A DNA stretch of 64,000 nt from CAVVNP01 sp963800235 (GTDB lineage Bacteria > Actinomycetota > Acidimicrobiia > Acidimicrobiales > Iamiaceae), in the NCBI GenBank assembly GCA_963800235.1, contig CAWDAD010000001.1, positions 186,001 through 250,000 of the forward strand, given 5' to 3'. Positions 57,821 through 64,000 of this stretch are shown one piece after another. A program made the translations under genes and the position numbers. The notes under the pieces were generated by a model. It was not told where the DNA came from, did not search any database, and saw only the letters and a list, made by a program, of their open reading frames with translations. The first letter of the stretch is position 1, and each line of letters starts with the position of its first letter.

Positions 57821-59398
57821 ATGCCGCCCACCAGCACCGCGACCCGCCCACCGACGACCGCCGGCTCCGCGCCCGCCACCGTCCGCGACCTCATGAGCGC
57901 CCCGGTCGTGACCGCCGACCCCGGCCAGACGGTGGCCTCGGCCGCCGACGCCATGGTGCTGGCGGACGTCGGGTCGGTGGTGGTGGTCGGCGACCCCGGG
58001 CTGCCCGTCGGCATCCTCACCGAGCGCGACCTGGTCCGTGCCGCGGCGGCCGGTGCGGGCGCCCGGCGGGCGACGGTCGGGGAGTGGATGACGGCGGCCC
58101 CCGACGTGGTGGCGCCCGACGAGTCGGTCGACGCCGCCCTCGACGCCTTGTCGCGACGCCGCTACCGGCACATCCCCGTGGTCGACCGCGACCGGCTGGT
58201 GGGCATCGTGTCGATGCGGGACCTGATGCGGGTCGCCTCCATCCGGCCGGCGGGCGAGGTGGCGGTCGACGTGCCCCGCGGCCTGAAGGGCGTGGTCGTC
58301 ACCGAGACCACGGTGGGCGACGTGCGGGGGAGCGAGGGCTTCTACCACTACCGCCAGCACTCGGCGGTGGAGCTGGCCGAGAAGCGGACCCTCGAGGACG
58401 TGTGGGCGCTGCTCGTCGACGGCGCGTTGCCCGATGCCGCCGCCCGGGCGGCGTTCGAGGCCGAGACCCGGCCACGTCGCGCCCTTCCCGGCGGGCTGCG
58501 GCCGGTGCTCGACGCGGTCGCCGCCGAGGCGGCCGGTGCCGGGGCGCTCGACGGCCTGCGCACCGTGATCTCCGCGGTCGCGGCCGCCGAGGGCTTCCGG
58601 GCGAGCTACGACCTCGATCGGGACGCCCTGCGGGCCGACGGCCTGCGCCTGGCCGCGGTGACGCCGACCGTCGTCGCCGCCCTGCACCGGCTCGGGCAGG
58701 GCCTCGAGCCCGTCGAGCCCCGGTCGGACCTGGGCCACGCCGCCAACTACCTCTGGATGGTCACCGGCGCCGAGCCGTCACCGGAGGTGGCCCGCGCCGT
58801 CGAGCAGTACCTCGTCCTGACCGTCGACCACGGCTTCAACGCCTCGACCTTCACCGCCCGGGTCGTCGCCTCGACCGGCGCCGACCTGGGTGCGGCGGTG
58901 GTGGGGGCCATCGGCGCCCTCTCCGGGCCGCTGCACGGGGGCGCGCCCAGCCGGGCGCTGGCCCTGCTCGACGAGATCGGCACGCCTGAGCGGGCCCCGG
59001 ACCACATCCGCGGGCTGGTGGAGCGGGGCGAGCGGATCATGGGCTTCGGCCACGCCGTGTACAAGACGAGCGACCCGCGCTCGAACCTGCTGCGAGAGGT
59101 GGCGCTCCGCCTCGGCGGTGAGCGCGCCGGCCTGGCGGTGCGGGTCGAGCAGCTCATCGTCGACACGCTGGCCGAGCTCAAGCCGGGCCGGCAGCTCTAC
59201 GCCAACGTCGAGTTCTACGCCGGGGTGGTGATGGAGGCGGCCGGGCTGCCGCCCGAGCTGTTCACCCCGACCTTCGCGGTCAGCCGCACCATCGGCTGGT
59301 GCGCCAACGTGCTCGAGCAGGCGGCCGACAACCGCATCATCCGCCCGAGCGCCCGCTACGTCGGACCCCCGCCACCGGCGCCGGTCCCCGAGCTCTGA
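57821..59398 (+). CDS. Citrate synthase with N-terminal tandem CBS domains
   Basis: 525 residues. Two CBS motifs occupy about residues 20-145: TVRDLMSAPVVTADPGQTVA, GILTERDLVRAAA, then TVGEWMTAAPDVVAPDESVD and GIVSMRDLMRVAS. A citrate-synthase domain follows with LTVDHGFNASTFTARVVAST, GPLHGGAPSRAL, MGFGHAVYKTSDPRSN and SRTIGWCANVLEQ. The position of the usual catalytic aspartate is NVEFYAG, that is Glu instead of Asp. CBS pairs usually bind adenine nucleotides, so the enzyme may be switched by energy charge, a control not typical of citrate synthases. It is divergent from the HTH-type synthase. Confidence 0.85.
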   Translation: MPPTSTATRPPTTAGSAPATVRDLMSAPVVTADPGQTVASAADAMVLADVGSVVVVGDPGLPVGILTERDLVRAAAAGAGARRATVGEWMTAAPDVVAPDESVDAALDALSRRRYRHIPVVDRDRLVGIVSMRDLMRVASIRPAGEVAVDVPRGLKGVVVTETTVGDVRGSEGFYHYRQHSAVELAEKRTLEDVWALLVDGALPDAAARAAFEAETRPRRALPGGLRPVLDAVAAEAAGAGALDGLRTVISAVAAAEGFRASYDLDRDALRADGLRLAAVTPTVVAALHRLGQGLEPVEPRSDLGHAANYLWMVTGAEPSPEVARAVEQYLVLTVDHGFNASTFTARVVASTGADLGAAVVGAIGALSGPLHGGAPSRALALLDEIGTPERAPDHIRGLVERGERIMGFGHAVYKTSDPRSNLLREVALRLGGERAGLAVRVEQLIVDTLAELKPGRQLYANVEFYAGVVMEAAGLPPELFTPTFAVSRTIGWCANVLEQAADNRIIRPSARYVGPPPPAPVPEL

Positions 59399-59450
59399 CG
59401 CCGGTCCGCGTCGCCCGACCCGGTGTCCCCGCCCCGGCCGCGACCGTCGC

Positions 59451-62378
<2,928 letters not shown>

Positions 62379-62451
62379 GGCGGGCTCCTCGGGTCGTCGG
62401 GACGTCGGGGTCGTCGGCCGTGGCGGACCGGCGACCTCCCCCGCTGTCATG

Positions 62452-62612
62452 GGACCTGAGAGCTTCGCCCGGAGGCTTGCACCGTCGGTGAGGCGGCGGA
62501 CCGCCTGCTTTCCAGCGTTGCCTCGACCGGGCGGTACGGGTGCCTGAGAGATTCCGGGGAGGACGTTGCTCCTTCGGCGTCCCCACGTCGTCGGAGGGAC
62601 TCTCCCGCTCGG
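62452..62612 (-). ncRNA. Tandem glycine riboswitch controlling gcvP
   Basis: Reading the minus strand, two aptamers are visible. The first has gcgggagagtcc, gccgaaggagcaa and atctctcaggcac (about 62612-62540). The second has cgctggaaagcag, caccgacggtgcaag and gaagctctcaggt (about 62525-62452). These are the conserved boxes of the glycine riboswitch, whose tandem form switches on gcv genes when glycine is high. About 73 bases separate it from the GTG at 62378 and form the expression platform. No alternative helix was folded. Confidence 0.92.
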
Positions 62613-62629
62613 TGTCGGCGGCGTCCCCG

Positions 62630-62635
62630 AGGCTA
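62630..62635 (-). promoter_or_regulatory. -10 element TAGCCT for the riboswitch-gcvP transcript
   Basis: Minus-strand TAGCCT lies about 18 bases upstream of the first conserved riboswitch bases, which fits a start just before the aptamer. Confidence 0.5.
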
Positions 62636-62660
62636 CCGGGCGGGGGTGGCGGGACGGGCC

Positions 62661-62666
62661 TAGAGT
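62661..62666 (+). promoter_or_regulatory. -10 element TAGAGT for the small lipoprotein gene
   Basis: TAGAGT is about 94 bases before ATG 62760, giving a leader with a GAGGGGA Shine-Dalgarno at 62748-62754. This is an exception to the leaderless pattern. Confidence 0.4.
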
Positions 62667-62759
62667 GAGCCGCGATCAGGCGTCGGGCGCAGCTGGGTCC
62701 CCACCGCCTGTCCGGTCCTCGCACGGTGCGGGGCCGTTCCGAGATCACGAGGGGAACCC

Positions 62760-63365
62760 ATGTCCAACGGGCGCAGGACCGCGTTCGTCGCGGTCGTCCT
62801 GACCACCCTGCTCGTCGTCGCCGGTTGCGGCGGCGGGGGCAAGAGCACCGCCGACAAGCTCGCCGAGAAGCTCACCGGCTGCTCGAACATCAGCGACAAC
62901 GGCTCCAAGGCCAAGTGCGGCAACACCAACATCGACGCGTCGGGGAACGCCTCGCTGCCCGAGGGGTTCCCCCAGGAGCTGGCCCCGCCGAAGGGCACCA
63001 AGCTGCTGCTCTCCAACAGCACCACCAGCAACGGCGTCAAGACGTGGACCGCCACCGGCACGATCAACGGCAAGACCTCGGACATCGCCAAGCAGCTCGA
63101 GCAGTCGCTGAAGTCCCACGGCTACACCGTCGACTCCACCTCCACCTCGGGCGCCGGCATCGCCGGGGGGACCATCAGCGGCCACAACGGCACCTACCGG
63201 GTGGACGACATCGTCGCCGACAACCCGTCGGGGCAGGGCGGCAGCGTCTCCATCACGGTGTCGGTGAGCCAGCTCACCCAGGCCGAGAAGGACAGCTACT
63301 CGTCGAACGACACGTCCTCGACGAGCGACACCTCCTCGACGAGCGACTCGGCCGCCACCGGCTGA
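62760..63365 (+). CDS. Small secreted lipoprotein of unknown function
   Basis: A 201-residue lipoprotein. The N-terminus RRTAFVAVVLTTLLVVAGCG ends in lipobox VAGC. The mature part has one likely disulfide pair (LTGCSNISDNGSKAKCGNTN) and repeats of a Gly/Ser/Thr-rich beta character (TSNGVKTWTATGTINGKTSD, KSHGYTVDSTSTSGAG). The tail carries two copies of an 18-base unit (63310-63345) encoding DTSSTS. I do not recognise the family. A good Shine-Dalgarno (GAGGGGA) lies 5 bases before the ATG. It is divergent from the gcvP riboswitch transcript. Confidence 0.7.
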   Translation: MSNGRRTAFVAVVLTTLLVVAGCGGGGKSTADKLAEKLTGCSNISDNGSKAKCGNTNIDASGNASLPEGFPQELAPPKGTKLLLSNSTTSNGVKTWTATGTINGKTSDIAKQLEQSLKSHGYTVDSTSTSGAGIAGGTISGHNGTYRVDDIVADNPSGQGGSVSITVSVSQLTQAEKDSYSSNDTSSTSDTSSTSDSAATG

Positions 63366-63416
63366 CCGGCGGGCGTCCGGGCGCTGCCCCCGTCCGCCCG
63401 TCCTGTCGTCCCGGCG

Positions 63417-64000
63417 TCAGTCGGCCGGCGTGGCCTCCGCCTGCTGCTCCTTCTCGGCGTGGTGCTTCTGGATCGCGTCCATGACCGCGCCGCCGGCGGC
63501 GCCGATGAAGCTGGGCCGGTTCTCCGCCGCCCAGTCGCGCGACCGGGTCAGCGAGCCGGCGGAGCCCTGGAACCGGGGGAAGACCTCCCGGGCGAGCAGC
63601 TCGTAGGAGCGGTGGGTCGCGGCCCGGTCGGCCCAGTCGTGGCCCATGCAGAGGAAGGTGCCGAACCCGCCGGACTGCTCGCGGAGCCGCTCGATCTGGG
63701 CGGCGACGTCGTCGGGGGTGCCGATCACCGCGAACCCCGAGGCGTTCATGGCGTCGGCCAGCTCGCGGGCCACGGTCGTGTCTGGCGCCAGCGGCAGGGC
63801 GGCGACCCGCTGGAAGTAGTCGACCCAGGCGGCCAGCCCGAACTCGACGTCCGCGTAGGCCTGCTCCTTGGTCTCGGCCACGTGGACCGGCGCGACGAGG
63901 CGCCAGCTCCGCCGGTCGGCGGCCTGTCCGAACCGGTCGGCCCGCTCCTCGACGACCTCCCAGTGCGACCCCAGCAGGTCGAAGCCGCCCTGGCTGGTGG
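63417..64000 (-). CDS. LLM-class flavin-dependent oxidoreductase, C-terminal part (runs off the right edge)
   Basis: The last 194 residues or so of a luciferase-like monooxygenase. The open frame reads leftwards from 64000 with TSQGGFDLLGSHWEVVEERA, then RLVAPVHVAETKEQAYADVE, FAVIGTPDDVAAQIERLREQ and LLAREVFPRFQGS. GTPDDVAAQIERL is the usual C-terminal motif of this family. The N-terminal half of the barrel lies outside the window. These enzymes use reduced FMN or F420. The substrate cannot be judged. A downstream ATG at 63881 is not the real start because the conserved sequence continues above it. Confidence 0.8.
   Translation of the reverse strand, partial: TSQGGFDLLGSHWEVVEERADRFGQAADRRSWRLVAPVHVAETKEQAYADVEFGLAAWVDYFQRVAALPLAPDTTVARELADAMNASGFAVIGTPDDVAAQIERLREQSGGFGTFLCMGHDWADRAATHRSYELLAREVFPRFQGSAGSLTRSRDWAAENRPSFIGAAGGAVMDAIQKHHAEKEQQAEATPAD

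Noticed and set aside
62379..62450. Extra 24 N-terminal codons of gcvP from ATG 62450
   Set aside because: This stretch is the riboswitch expression platform and has no ribosome site before the ATG.

Overview
The window is very GC-rich (low 70s per cent by eye). Genes start mostly with GTG or ATG and are packed tightly, with many 4-base or TGATG overlaps. Gene order matches two conserved actinobacterial blocks known from Mycobacterium tuberculosis. The first is pyrG - NUDIX - xerD - scpA - scpB - rluB - cmk - der. The second is pgsA - gcvH - FHA protein - MerR (FtsR type) - BFN protein - second MerR - gcvP. With the AroH-type chorismate mutase and the extensive leaderless gene starts, I infer an actinomycete outside the classical orders, probably Acidimicrobiia. 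That placement is inference.

Layout. 1-3.4 kb: two envelope-related membrane proteins. 3.4-23.3 kb: a housekeeping block with CTP synthase, XerD, TrpS, ScpAB, RluB, chorismate mutase, TyrA, AroA, Cmk, PlsC, IspH, a DUF512 radical-SAM protein and Der. It is interrupted by a DUF222/HNH gene, a broken phosphotransferase gene and a beta-glucosidase remnant. 23.4-27.4 kb: a SpoIIE-type phosphatase, then an acyl-CoA carboxylase subunit and an HMG-CoA-lyase-like enzyme, consistent with leucine or branched-acid catabolism. 27.4-46 kb: a variable region beginning at tRNA-Pro(GGG). It holds DUF2254 and DUF421 membrane proteins, a lipoprotein hydrolase, a sulfur module (LysR / TauE-SafE exporter / persulfide dioxygenase-rhodanese), a Na+/H+ antiporter, a lipid operon (thioesterase-PlsY-DegV-sulfotransferase), a dimethylformamidase-like protein, hydrolases, an SRAP protein and a DUF2079 protein. 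46-62.6 kb: the second conserved block. It is followed by two divergent citrate-synthase genes, each fused to a different regulatory domain, and by gcvP under a tandem glycine riboswitch.

Regulation. At least twenty genes have a TAnnnT -10 hexamer only 6-9 bases before the start codon and no Shine-Dalgarno sequence, so leaderless transcription looks like the rule here. In three places the TAG stop of one gene is also the first three bases of the next gene's -10 hexamer. In one place two divergent leaderless promoters share their TA dinucleotide. Non-leaderless exceptions are informative: the gcvP riboswitch leader, a MerR gene with a TTGACG-17-TACGTT promoter carrying a perfect palindrome, and the nested palindromes between the citrate-synthase genes.

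Sequence quality. Single-base indels break the reading frame of several genes that should be essential: pyrG, tyrA, cmk, der (twice) and the sugar nucleotidyltransferase fusion. They also break one lipoprotein gene and, three times, a phosphotransferase pseudogene. The pattern suggests consensus errors in an unpolished assembly more than biology. Gene boundaries given here bridge those sites.
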